From: Bugula neritina
Taxonomy: Eukaryota > Bryozoa > Gymnolaemata > Cheilostomatida > Bugulidae
Direction of reading: 5' to 3'
NCBI GenBank assembly: GCA_964035545.1
Contig: OZ037769.1
Coordinates: forward strand, 2,387,001 to 2,451,000
Length of the DNA stretch: 64,000 nt
Both the position numbers and the translations under genes were made by a program. Position 1 is the stretch's first letter, and every line of letters starts with the position of its first letter. This document shows, piece after piece, positions 1 to 12,457 of this stretch. The notes below the pieces were generated by a model. The model saw only the letters and a list, made by a program, of their open reading frames with translations. It ran no database searches and was not told the DNA's origin.

Positions 1-2887
1 CGAGGGTTGTCTCATATACAGTTGACAGCATTATCTGCTGTAAAATTTAGTTTCAGTTCTTGGCTTATATATATGTGGTGCTAAATATTGAGAATAAAGT
101 TAACTTACCGTTATTTAGTTATGTTAGATATATAGTATAACTTACCCTTAGCTATTATATGTTAGATATATAGTATAACTTACTGTTTAGCTAGTGATAT
201 TCTCTTGTGGGCATTTTTATATTCATCCTTGACATGGTAGGGATTTTTAAATGGCGAAATGTTCCACCCGGGCATCCAAAATAATATCCACTCCAAGTTG
301 AACTTTAGCCCGTGAGTGAGATACCAGCTAAAATTAGAGAAAGGGGCACATCATTTCACACCCCACTAGTGACTGTAGGAGACCAAACCAGTCGGATATA
401 CAAACACATCATATGCTGAAGGAATAAAATAAAATGAGAATTGAAGACATCACCATGAAAATGACCAATTATTGACCGGCATAAGTTTCTATTATTTATG
501 AAGAGAGTTCATCAACCAGTGGCAGTGAACTAGTCATAATTTAGCTTCTTTTCTAAATTCATCTTCAGAGATGTTATACTATGTTTTCAGAGAAATGCAA
601 ACTCTTGACTTGTATGCACATTGGCCAATGAAGCAGCTTATATGAGCAAGGCATCCTCACCGTGACTAATATGAAGTTGTCTCCCCTACACAGTATTAAA
701 TACCATCTTAGTTTTCTCAAGTTTGGAATACTGCAGGTTGCAGTATACAGTGGAATACCACGGGTTGCAATTCACTGAGAAACTAAAATTCTATCAGTAG
801 ACTGTCATTTCTTTTAACACAGCATCTCAAGAAAATTTTATTTTAAATAAAACAATTTGATGTACTTACTTCACTGTAAGTTAAAGTACATATATCATGT
901 ACATAGATTATATTAGATGTATATATAAACTAACTTACACTTTTCCAACAAATGGCACTTGTACACTCAAAGGCAGAATGGACTTGTTAATCATAGAGAT
1001 GAAGAAATTCTTATATCTCAGTATTCTGTTTGAGATATCTAGAACATAAATCGCCACATTTTCATTTACAACCAATCACAGTGAGAAAGACAGAAATTAG
1101 AGTTGTCTTTTCCGAATCAGTAATTCTTGAAATTTGCCAATATTGAAATATTTTAAGATTTAATTAATAGGAAAATTAATAATGAATTAGGTTTAAGATT
1201 TTGGTCCTTTCCATCCAACATTTCTTATAAAACAAAATTTTTCTGTGCATACAACTTTCAAACAGTCTGTAAATGACAGCTAAGAGATGTACATGAATGT
1301 TTTAATACTGCATAAATGTAGCGGTGAGGGACTACTTAATTAAATCACTCTCAGGTATATGTATGTAAGCAGCACCTAAGTGGTTCATTACTATATCATA
1401 ATATGCTAGACACAGGTTACCTGGATATATTAACAACTAGTGCTGAGTAAACTAATCATAGTATTACATAATATAATGGGTTGCAGCTACAGCATTGTAA
1501 TGGCATAGAGTTGTTATAATAATGAGGATAAGTTGAAATACTGCAGCAGCTTTCATCATTGTAAATGTTAACTCAAGAGTGAACTGTTAATGTAGTGTAC
1601 TGCACAGTTCAACAACCCATGGGTTTGCAAACATTATAAATACATTCTATTACATAATACATCATAGTACATTAAGAGCTATAGCAATAGAGATGTGTTT
1701 GGCACTCAAATTAGCTACTGTTATGTAACAAACCTGCAACTACATTGTACATAGCTCTCTGAGAAATATGTGCACTGCATTTGTTAAGCCAAGAGACTGA
1801 ATGAGATGTTACTGAATATCATCTCACAACTACCTGCTAGATATTGCCACAACCACCTGCTAGATGATGCCACAACTAACTGCTAGATATTGCCACAACT
1901 ACCTGCTAGATATTGTCACAACTACCTGCTAGATATTGCCACAACTAACTGCTAGATATTGCCACAACTATCTGCTAGATGATGTCACAACCACCTGCTA
2001 GATATTGTCTCAACTACCTGCTAGATATTGTCACAACTACCTGCTAGATATTGTCACAACTACCTGCTAGATATTGCCACAACTACCTGCTAGATGATGT
2101 CACAATTACCTGCTAGAACTTTAACTCCAAGAAAAACCAACATTTTTTGTGTTTACTACCTCCACAAACACAGCATCAAAATTGGAAATTTGTTAAATTA
2201 AGTCTTGGTATAACAGATTAGATGTTGCAAAATGCCTAACATTTACTGACAACATGGGGAAGTTGAGCCAGGTGCCCCAAACCATAATCAACATTCTTTA
2301 GAAACTCAAACAGTTGGCTATTAGTCCACACCTGATATCTTAGAGATTCTACAGGGAGAAACATGCCCATGTCAGTAAACTAGGGGAGGGGGAGGGGGAG
2401 GTTACACCTTTGGTCTCCTATCAACCTACATGGATATTCTTCATAACTTCAACAACAATAAGGCAGTGAGTAAATTCCTAGCCATTCTATAAATAGCATA
2501 TAATTACAGGTAAGTTATTTGCACCTAAAACCCTGGTTGTTGCCTCATAATCAGGTACAGAAGTCTGAATTGGGTCAGCTACTCTACTTTCATACATCAA
2601 CTGTCACTATTAGAAGATCCCAGAAACTACGGTCAAATAAAACCTCAACCACAGCTGAACAAGCTCTACTAAAAGTAAAGAGAAACTCTTCTGTGCCAAA
2701 GAAAAGCCTGTAGTGGTCTATTACCTAACCACACCCATTGGCAAGTCAGTAGGTAAAACAGTCATAGATTTGGCAGTGAGCCAAGAACTACTACATTTAG
2801 TTGACGCATGACTGACTGACTGACTCGAATAATTAACTGTTTCCCAGCATATTCCAGGGCAATATGAAAGTTGTCTCCCCTGCTTAC
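1..2887. other. non-coding left flank
   Basis: I find no exon here on either strand. The next ATG9 exon (the conserved segment after exon 5) should lie on the minus strand to the left, but no candidate is visible, so it is probably outside the window and this stretch is probably ATG9 intron. It holds one 23-bp minisatellite (separate entry) and a short G-rich run near 2390. The small open frame at 2519-2713 has no recognisable content. Confidence 0.5.
1827..2117. repeat. 23-bp minisatellite, about 12.5 copies
   Basis: Tandem array of a 23-bp unit close to acctgctagatattgccac plus aact. Units differ mainly at the gcc/gtc and gata/gatg positions. There is no unique spacer between units, so it is not a CRISPR. 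Confidence 0.9.
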
Positions 2888-5800
2888 CTAGTTGTGTTAC
2901 CTCTGTCTTGTATATACACATGTTTACATCTCTTTGCACCTGCATTAGCTTTTCCTGTACTTCATTCCATTTGGTGTTATCTAATTCATTCTGCAATCAG
3001 TAGATATCAGAGATAAGTGAGTAACATTATGACTATATCACCTTCCTATAGTATATACTAGCTACTAGCTACTAGTAACTAGCCGTTACTAGTAGCTAGT
3101 TAGTAGTAATGAGTAACAGTCATGTAATACTGTGATAATGAAAAATACAACTAGCATTAACAACAGGAGATATAGCTATGATCAGCTGAAAACTTTAATA
3201 GTAAAGAAAAGATAAAAATTAAATTTAGTTGTAACTGAATTTTTCACAAGAAACTGTTCTTTTGCTTACAGAATATACATGAAGGGAGCCTAAGCACGAG
3301 TTTCTCCTACATAATAAAATGGCTACCATTACATGGAAACAGTACCTATTACCTCTAATAGCACATAGTTACTTTCTTACAGGTTTTGAACATAAAACAC
3401 TTCTCTTCAACAGTGTTCACACAGGTTAAAACTTTCCTACTCTAATATTCAGCCAACCATAACCACAGTGTTTGAAAATCTATTTCTCTAACAGCATTTT
3501 AAAAATGTGACTGTGTATAACAGTGACAGCTATAAACCAGCAAACAGTGTTGTGGTTTAAAGAAGGTATCATTTGAGTCCTTCCCAAGCAAAGAACTGGA
3601 GCATTAGAGCAAGGGCAATAACACATTATACAATCCCTGCAATGTTAAGGATTTTATACTCAGAAATAATTGATAGCAGAGGATGCGTTTGATGTACGTA
3701 CAGATGGAATCTGTAAGGCCACCAGGTAGAACTTTCTAATCTGCCAGTATTTGAAGATGTTGCGTGTTACCATCACAACCCGAATAAGTAAGAATCCAAA
3801 GGCTATCACCATGCACAGGGCCACAATAGGCACGGAGAACCCGCAGCTAAAAGAAATAAAACATTGTAGTAGTAAACAAACAGTTCGCTGGCAAATATCC
3901 AAATAGAACAAAAGCATAATAAAAACGTACTGGGAATTTTATGACATAATAAGATGAAACAGCTGATGGGCTTATATGTATAGTTATAAAGTGCAGGTTG
4001 TACTGCACTAGATAAACTGCCACCAGGAGACAAAAGTCAATCTGAATCAGCACAAAGGAGCACAGCTGAGTGATGTTATCAATAATAAACATATTATGTA
4101 ATATTTTCCACAAACACAACACAACATTAGTCACTTATGTTGTTTTTATCAATAGCCAATACTTGGATTGGTGATTATTATTCTATTAATAAAAATGGAG
4201 TAAAGATTTTAGAGAGAAAAACTCTTAACTCAGTATGTATAAACTGGAATATAAATAAGACAAGATCTATCAGTTTGAAATCCCTTTATAAAGGATATAA
4301 TATATTATCATATTACACGACATATCCTGATGCTTGCAACAGTATTGTATGTATGTAATGCACTTTGACATTCATATTGCCAAACAATTGCTATCAGAAC
4401 TATTTCCAATATCAAAATGTGATATGAGTTTAGATGTAAACAAAATTGTCTAAGGCACAGAGGTAGTTGGGTGTGTCACAGGTGAACATGCAATATAGTA
4501 AACAAATATTTGCTGACGAACAAATATTACACATGCTGACTAAGTTTTCCAAACTATTAGTCATACTTTGCAATCAAACAGCTACAATAAATAATATTCA
4601 CTATTTCAAAGTCCAAACTCTCTGATTGTGATAACCTGTAAGGGCTACCTGCAACAATAGCTAAGTTACCTGTAAGAATAGCTAAGTTACCTGCAAGGCG
4701 TAATGAATACATCCTCGAACGTCTGTTTAGTTGTTGGTGTTCTGGTGGCGAACAAGACGCCATAATCCACGCAATCTACGAGAAACCCTGAGAGGAGTAC
4801 AATCCAAAGAAATTGTCTACAAGAATAATTGAGATGAGTCACTGCAGCTATGACTAATAGAATACATATTAATATTAATGCAGACGTATTGCGTTGAGCT
4901 CACATTAGTTGTAGCACATCCTCTACACACATACACATGAATCCGTGTCTCCAGTGATACGTGTACACTCGCCTAAAGAAGTCGTCTAAATTCTGAATGC
5001 CTCGCCATTGCTCTGAAACACAGTATATGTCACTATACAAGAGCTATTCTATGAATCACAGTATTTGTCACTATACAAGAGCCATTCTATGAAACAGAAT
5101 ATATGTCACTATACAAGAGCTATTCTATGAATCACAGTATATGTCACTATACAAGAGCTATTCTATGAAACAGAGTATATGTCACTATACAAGAGCTATT
5201 CTATGAATCACAGTATATGTTACTATACAAGAGCTATTCTATGAATCACAGTATATGTTACTACACAAGAGCTATTCTATGAATCACAGTATATGTCACT
5301 ATACAAGAGCTATTCTATGAATCACAGTATATGTCACTATACAAGAGCTATTCTATGAAACAGAATATATGTGACCAGTCGCGACAAAACCGGGGATGTG
5401 GCGGCGTTTATTAAGTGTAGTAAATGAAGGTTTAATTTGAAAATACTTAAATTTGAAATTAATTTTCAATTTTTAGATTTTAGACTTTTCTAATGCAAAA
5501 AAATCCAAGGATTTCAAAAATCATACTTTCGTAAGCATTTGATGATTCCTTCAACTCTAAAATTGCATTTAAAGTTGGTAACTAAGGCTTTCAATTTTTT
5601 AAATGATGAAAAAATTGCGAAGTTATCAATTAAAGAAAGAAGACAATTTTAGTTGTTTTCATAGCGTGAGATCTTGCAAATTTATTTTTTATCAAATAAA
5701 TTTAGGTTACACCTCTTTCTTCGTACTGTCAGAAGCATCATATTTAAAATCGAAGGCTAGTTCTAGTTTTTCATCGTGTTCCATCCAAAGTTAGCTTTTA

Positions 5801-8800
5801 AGTTACTGAGCTGTTTTGCCCTTTGGTGATAAATGCTGAACTTAATCTTTATCTTTAGCGTTCAAGCTTGAAAACCACAACAATACAGGTAATTATACTC
5901 AAAACAATCATTTACGCTACTAACTTAGAATTGTTGCCAGGATTATTTGTAGTTATCAATTTATTAATATTTATATTATCACTAGGAAGTAGGAGTAGGA
6001 GTATGTCTTAGTCTATTCCATTCTATACTACTACTAGTCTACTAGTAACTATTTAAATGACTCTCACTATGACTCACAGTTTGAGGTACGGTTACTCATA
6101 ATGATATTCATGATGAATATTATTCATGATTTACTGATACTGGTATTTAGTAGTAAAACCAAATGTAACTCATTAATAATATTAATGGTATAACTATAAC
6201 TTAAACTATAAGTATAAGTATAAGTAATTGATAATTATAAATTCACCATTACTATTACTTATTACTTATTAGTATTACTGTATTAGTATTTGAGTCTGAC
6301 TCTGAGTTTCGCCTTTGCTCTTAAAACTTTATACTCATACTGATAGTGATAGCATCATATTTATTCTATAGTTATTGTTAATATTTCAATTTACATTAGA
6401 CTTACTCGTACTCTTAGTCTTAGTAACTTTTAGCCTCTGTCTTAGATTTTGTCGATACAGTTACTGATTACTATTACTATTCGTATTAACATTAGGCCTA
6501 CTAGTACTAGTCAAACTACCGGTTCCTTTTGTGATTTTTAAATTAGCTCAAAGTTTGATTTAAAATATAATGATAAGATCTTTATCACATGATGCAAGCT
6601 TACAGTTAGTGTTACTATCAAAACTCAATTGATAATCATATTTATATTGATAAAAGCATCACCTATAACCAAATTGAAATGATAAATGTGACTAAATGTA
6701 AATGAGTATAATGAAATATTAATGCGAGTTCATGATGATTCTATAGTTGACTGACTTAGTTTTTTAGTAAGTTACTTTTAGTCTCATTTAGTGAGTAGTA
6801 ACACTAACTGAATGCATAAATAGTCTAAACTTTTAAATTTTATTATAAGATGAGCAAAAGTTTATTCATATTTTAAAGTAATTTATTGAATTCAAATCGA
6901 TTTTATAGTAAATGTCTTTAATAGATTCAGTTGCACTAAGCTAGCTTTTTTACTCAATTAAATGCCTGAGTGGTTAATAGTTATCTAAAGACATTGCTTC
7001 AAAATTGCCAATTGCAGATATGCTAGATATTCAAGTGCATAATTTTACTGATAATACTATGTTAATATAGAATAATCTGATATTCTGTACATTTTAGAAA
7101 GTGCACTTGTGAGGGCATTAGAGTGAAGACTTATACCTACACAACTCTACTACCTATCAATCTAATACTTCTAATGTAGACACTCCGAATTTTGGCTTGC
7201 AAGGTTATGGCTTCTGCTTATTTCATTCATAAAAAAGGTTTGCAGTCTTTTAATGATGTGCTTGAAAATTATCAAGCATTTTTTTTATTCAAATTGTTCT
7301 GTTTAATTCGATAAATTTAAACGTGGATAAAATGCAGGATCACAATTAACTGTTGCTATAATAGTACCACAAGAGTGTTTAGCCTACTAAATTTTTATAA
7401 TATAACTGGGTATAATTTCTAATCAAGCTACCGTTTCCTTTTGTTATTTATAAAAAGTCAACATTGTACTTTCAGCTCTGGAATAGACAATAAGTGGGTA
7501 GATTGGCAGGATGGAGGTCAAGTAGCAGCATCTATAATTGCTAGAAAATCAACTGATGATAGTGATGAAGCTTTTGCCACATACATGATGTTATGTGTCC
7601 ATACTCCGTAAACTCATATTATGAAGACCAAGAAAGTAGAAAGATGATAAGTGCCTTCTTTGCAAAAACCGTAGAAGCTATCTAATTTTCTTTTCTTGAT
7701 AAGAGTTAATTCAAGCATAATGGTTGTATCCAGGCTGGATTTTTTACTGCATTTAATTGGTTTTTTGAAATAATGTATTTGATGTTTTAAATGTGAATAT
7801 TAATGCCTAATAAAACTCAAAAGTTCTAATAGCTGATTTTATGTTTATATTTTCAACATCTCAGCCAAATCAATTGCTAAATTTAGTTGCCGTTAGAGAT
7901 TATAAAGATATTCATGAATGAACATCGCATGATCTCATAATAGTCAAATAATTTTCTCATAAGTGTTCTACTCATTAAGCAATAATTATGAAACAGCACA
8001 GCTCAATAGCTGCAGTTTGATATATTACACAATATATTAGAGGAAAGGGAGATATTCAATGTATAAGAGGAAGCAGCTGCCATTTTGTTTTATATGATTT
8101 CCTGCTGACTTGGATGCCTAATTTAAATATCTCAATAAACAAACTTGCTGAAACATCCTTTTCTTTGCTGAAATTGTTAAACCTTTCAACCATTAAACAA
8201 AGTAAAAAGCAAATTGACAAATAAATTGGACAAAAAGTTTGGCGGCCATATTTGACCTAATTTTATGTTGAGGCAGCATGAAATTTAGTTTAACAGAAAG
8301 CCCAAATTTTCACAATTATTTTGATACCAAATTTGTCACTATTCCTATTATACAAAGACCCGTTGCTAAGGCTTGTAAATTGTAAACAAATTATTCTCAA
8401 CTTATTCTAGAGTTGCCAACTTTAAACGCGATTTTCTCGAAACAGTAATTTAGAAATTCTAAAAACGTTAAAGTTTTTAAATACTGATATCTCGAGTTCT
8501 ATTTATGCTAGAGACTTCAAATAAAATGCAAAATGTTCGAAAAAGTCTGCTCTATCACTCCATAGTAATAACTAAGTTTTCAACATTTTATATACATCCC
8601 TTGTTTTGTGGTGCCAGGTCACATATGTCACTATACAAGAGCTATTCTATGAATCACAGTATATGTCACTATACAAGAGCTATTCTATGAAACAGAGTAT
8701 ATGTCACTATACAAGAGCTATTCTATGAATCACAGTATATGTTACTATACAAGAGCTATTCTATGAATCACAGTATATGTTACTATACAAGAGCTATTCT

Positions 8801-9747
8801 ATGAATCACAGTATATGTTACTACACAAGAGCTATTCTATGAAACAGAGTATATGTCACTATACAAGAGCTATTCTATGAAACAGAGTATATGTTACTAT
8901 ACAAGAGCTATTCTATGAATCACAGCACATGTTACTACACAAGAGCTATGCTACTAGTTGACAAGTTTACAGCTATTTGTTTATTTAACATAATGCTATA
9001 TTTATAGATAAAATATTACAATAAAACCAATAAGCACTATTGAACTTGAGCCAATAACAAAGTAATTTGTAAGTTTTTGTATAGAAACACTCTTCTAATT
9101 TTATAGTTTTTCTAAGTGAAATAAGGTGAGAAACGACTTTTATTTTTCTTAAAAATAAAAGTCGTTTCTCACCTTACTTCACTTTATGTGCTATAAACAT
9201 GTCAATATTAACCAGTTATAAGTAATTTCGGGTGTTGTAAATATTATGAAATGTAGAAAGAGAAAAATACTCAAACATGAATGATTAGGCCTTGTATGAT
9301 GAAACTCCTAGGAAATTGTTACCATCTGGCATAAAACTAGTTTCTTAGGGCACATAATTTTCTGCTGAGCAAAGTTTGTAGATTGCAGCTACTTTAATGC
9401 TATAAGAAAGCAGGAGGTGGAGAAAGAGCCTTTAGCCTTACTAATATCTTTAACTCAATGTACTGACAAACACTAACTGACTAGGATTGGTAACTCCAAT
9501 CACAACAGAAACTATTGTAAGTTATACGTTGTAGATTAAAGTAAGTTACAGAGTAAAAATACAGTAAGTTACACACTAAGATACAGTAAGATACACATTG
9601 TAAGTTGCACAGGTTAGTTAGAAGCAAACCTAATGGCGTGTTTTCATGATAGACACCGTCACTCTCCACAAAGGGATGGGATGCAAGCTCATCCTCTGTA
9701 TCAGTTTGATAAGCATCGTACCCAGTAGAGTAATCTTGTAGCGCCAT
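2888..9747 (-). CDS. ATG9: ATG9 autophagy lipid scramblase, N-terminal part
   Basis: Atg9 is the multispanning membrane scramblase that seeds autophagosome membranes on Golgi/endosome-derived vesicles. Five exons fit in phase on the minus strand: 9630-9747 (ATG at 9747), 4904-5012, 4691-4816, 3702-3846 and 2888-2990, giving 200 residues. Diagnostic stretches are IQNLDDFFRRVYTYHWRHGF (about residues 45-64), the first membrane segment ending LVDCVDYGVLF, a second hydrophobic segment followed by YWQIRKFYLVALQIPS, and WNEVQEKLMQVQ...MCIYKTEVTQL. All match animal ATG9 in order and spacing. The rest of the protein is missing, presumably left of the window. The acidic N-terminus (TDTEDE) is poorly conserved, as usual for the family. 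Intron 1 is about 4.6 kb and contains a transposon. A possible 3' splice site just upstream of the ATG (near 9787) suggests a 5' untranslated exon. Confidence 0.93.
4649..4690 (-). repeat. 21-bp duplication of the ATG9 exon 3 splice donor
   Basis: Read on the minus strand, exon 3 ends TTGCAG and is followed by two 21-bp units, gtaacttagctattcttacag then gtaacttagctattgttgcag, and then gtagcc. Each unit starts with a donor-like GTAACT and ends CAG, so three donor candidates lie in a row. Using a downstream one adds a TAA codon, so the first is the sensible one. Confidence 0.85.
5022..5372. repeat. 38-bp minisatellite, left block, about 9 copies
   Basis: The unit is about tatgtcactatacaagagc followed by tattctatgaatcacagta, with a gaaacagag variant. 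The array abuts the 3' splice site of ATG9 exon 2. The intron end there, catatactgtgtttcag on the minus strand, resembles the array's catatactctgtttcatag, so the array seems to have grown from the acceptor. It continues after the inserted transposon at 8621. Confidence 0.92.
5373..8620. mobile_element. 3.25-kb terminal-inverted-repeat transposon, probably hAT-like
   Basis: The sequence interrupts a 38-bp minisatellite that continues on both sides, which defines the ends. The ends are inverted repeats: left gaccagtcgcgacaaaac, right (reverse complement) gacctggcaccacaaaac. Flanking 8-mers are atatatgt and acatatgt, a likely 8-bp target duplication with one mismatch, which suggests hAT. No transposase is recognisable. 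The interior is AT-rich with degenerate trinucleotide-like stretches. One open stretch of 44 codons plus stop (7477-7611, plus strand) follows a plausible 3' splice site. The element is probably non-autonomous or decayed. Confidence 0.72.
7477..7611 (+). other. unidentified open stretch inside the transposon
   Basis: After the acceptor-like tgtactttcag at 7475 the frame reads 44 codons with protein-like composition (KWVDWQDGGQVAAS near the start) before TAA. There is no matching donor or upstream exon that I can see. It could be a decayed transposase exon or chance. Confidence 0.25.
8621..8950. repeat. 38-bp minisatellite, right block, about 8.5 copies
   Basis: Same unit and same variants (gaatcacag/gaaacagag, gtcac/gttac) as the block ending at 5372. 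The two blocks were one array before the transposon entered. Confidence 0.92.
9116..9182. repeat. near-perfect inverted repeat, 32-bp arms, 3-nt loop
   Basis: Left arm 9116-9147 (starts gtgaaataaggtgagaaacg) pairs with right arm 9151-9182 across the 3-nt spacer ctt, with a single mismatch. It lies in ATG9 intron 1. The tiny loop suggests a recent template-switch or snap-back event, or a hairpin-forming element. Confidence 0.9.
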
Positions 9748-11704
9748 AGGTTCACCAAGATTCTTTTAATTTGAACTTGACTGAACAATAAAAGAAAGTA
9801 ATATATTATTCATTAAAATAAAATAGTGGTAGCAACTTTTTGTGTTTTTTTACACATGTTACCAACAGCAACACTCTTGACTATTTTGTGTTTTGATTTA
9901 GTTAAAATTATAGTGTAACACTAACTATAAAATTAAATATGCATGCTGCAAATACTAATATAATGAGTAGAGTTGTTATTTCTACACATTTATCAGAGCT
10001 ATGTCTATGAAAAATACAAAATAATTATTATACTTATTTTAATGTTATATAAGTAGGCTACTACTGTTAGGTCTGGTAACTATTATTAATTTCAGTTAAA
10101 TTTTGATTTGCCTACCAACTCCAAGTTCAATTACTGCAAGTGCGACTATAGAATAGACTTAGAAGTTATGTCACCAGACTTCAAATAATAGACATAGTAA
10201 TTACTAATTTCATTTTATAGCTGCCACAACTTGGATACATATTTACTATATCTTTTACTATTAGTATCACTATTAATATTGTTTTGCATATTACTATTAG
10301 TATTACTTATATTATCATGATTACTATCAGTTAATGAATAACTAATATTATAAGTAAAAGACTAAGTGCAACATGAAGTTGAACACTAACTATAAAGTTT
10401 AACTTTATCATTTTGTGGCTAAAGAGTAAAAACTTAAACTGAAACTGGTATTTTTAGTCATATTCACTTTGAATTTTAGTGAATCAGTCTTCCACTCACA
10501 AAACTACTTTGTGCCCGTTTTCAGTCTGACTCTGAGCCTCATAATCTAAATAATAATGATAATATTTTATATCTTTACATAATCATAATGATAATAAATT
10601 ATAATAAACTTGCTACTTATCAGACTTATTCATCACTTATGCTACTAGTAGTAGTACTGGTAGCTATAAATTTAATGCTATTACTATTACTATTAGAATT
10701 TATAATGATTACACTTATAGTTGCTGATACTTGTCTTACAAGTTGAACTGAAGTCTGAAAGTGAATTTAGAAGTTTGACTTAACCTTTTGTGTTATAGTA
10801 GTAGTTATAGTTTTACCTAATCTTATGACTATGACTATCACTATGACTATGTGTTATAATAATACTTATACTTATAGTTTATCACACTTGGCCTTGCCCT
10901 TGGTAAGACTAACGCTAAATCTGAGAGCAATAACTTAATCTCACCTAAGCCTAAGGTTAATTAGTAATTAGGAACTGCAAACAGTACTACTACGATACAG
11001 TGACTCAGTGAGTACTAGTAGTAGTACTCGTAGTTTTAGTAGTACTAGTAGTAGTAGTAGTACCACTACCAGGTCTAGTAGTTTAAACTTTAAAGGTAAC
11101 GCTTGAAGTTGATGTAATTTTAGTTTTTACATAAATGATAAACATTTCAATTTGTTTCACAAAATAATTATATCACTGGTACTACGCAAACTAAATCCAA
11201 TTGTTGTTACTTGCTAGTTATAGTAACAGTATAACTATAAGTTGAAGTTTACTAGTAGACGTAACACTAGTAGTACTAGTAGTAGTTAGTAGTTTGCGTT
11301 ACAGCTGGAGCGTCCACTAACTCTGAGCGCAGTATAATTTGGTTAAGCCTCGTGCACTCAACAAAACCAAAACAAAGAGCAAAACCGACAGCTAAAAGTT
11401 ATGAAATATGCTGTAAATGTTGTAAACAAATAAAGACGCTAAAACGGTCTTGTATTTTTAGGTCCTACTAACATACGTATACAGCGTGGTATAATCATGA
11501 CTTTTAACCTTTTGATAGCCTACCACGGAAAGAAATGTATTTGTTTTGATTTCTGAACATAATCATGATCACAACTTCTCTAGTTCGCCAATGCACTGAT
11601 TCGACAAAGAAATTTACGGAGTTATCAACCTAGGAACTTCATAAACGACTAAATTGAATATATCAAATAATGATTTGTAACATTTTGTAGGTTTTATTAG
11701 GCAA
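9748..11704. other. intergenic, AT-rich degenerate repeats
   Basis: Between the ATG9 start and the tRNA gene. It holds long runs of imperfect TAC/TAG/TTA-type motifs (for example around 10650-10690 and 10995-11080) and no exon I can support. Confidence 0.6.
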
Positions 11705-11803
11705 CCCGCGATAGCTCAGTTGGTAGAGCGGAGGACTGTAGTAGTAAGGAGGTAACTCCTGATTGTAATCCTTAGGTCACCGGTTCAAATCCGGTTCGCG
11801 GGA
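11705..11803 (+). tRNA. tRNA-Tyr(GTA) with a 26-nt intron
   Basis: Acceptor arms cccgcga (11705-11711) and tcgcggg (11796-11802) pair perfectly, with discriminator A at 11803. The D-arm region (tagctcagttggtagagc), anticodon GTA at 11738-11740 and T-loop region ggttcaaatcc are all present. The intron runs 11742-11767, between positions 37 and 38, as in most eukaryotic tRNA-Tyr genes. The flanking exon sequence (ggaggactgtag / atccttaggtc) is that of animal tRNA-Tyr. CCA is not encoded. Confidence 0.97.
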
Positions 11804-11805
11804 TC

Positions 11806-11810
11806 TTTTT
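11806..11810 (+). terminator. RNA polymerase III terminator
   Basis: A T5 run begins 3 nt after the tRNA 3' end, the usual pol III stop signal. Confidence 0.85.
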
Positions 11811-12457
11811 GGTCGTTTTTGCAAGTGCACCTAATTTTTACCATTTTCCTAGATGTTTTGTATACTTATGTTGTTAAATGTAAACCAATATTATATTTTA
11901 TAACAAAGCATCCATATTTAAAAACAGTTGATGTGATGCATTTCCATTGGATGATCACTTGAGATCTACCAATTCTATTGAATGCAAACCCAGAATTTTA
12001 CCCTTATATTATAATAATTACTTCTGTTATTGCAATAGTTACACAAAGCTTTTTGCCCTCAGATAGATCTTCAATTTATTCTAAGTTAAATTTAAGAGAT
12101 TATGTGATTACCAGATGTAAACTTTCGATAAGCTGAACCTTGTGAAATCATATTTTAAAATTCAAATTTTAAAATTATTTCAGATATAACATAATATGTA
12201 GTTGAATGTTTGTAATATTTCTTATTTAAAAAACAAATGCACATATTGGTATATGAGGGATATGAAAAATGGATGGAACGGTAGATAAAATTTAATAACT
12301 TAAAAATACAACTGTTAGTCAAGCACAAAAATAAGAACTTATGTAATGAATCATAGTATTTTAACGAAATAATGTTCAATGTAAAAATATAATTGCATTA
12401 AATCTTTGCATACATCTATTCAATAGAACGCAGTGTCTTTCAATATAATCATCCAAA
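11811..12457. other. intergenic, nothing recognised
   Basis: AT-rich sequence between the tRNA and the SMKR1-like stop codon. The open frame at 12155-12379 has no family resemblance. Confidence 0.5.

Noticed and set aside
1827-2117. CRISPR-like array
   Set aside because: Units are directly adjacent with no unique spacers, and the genome is eukaryotic.
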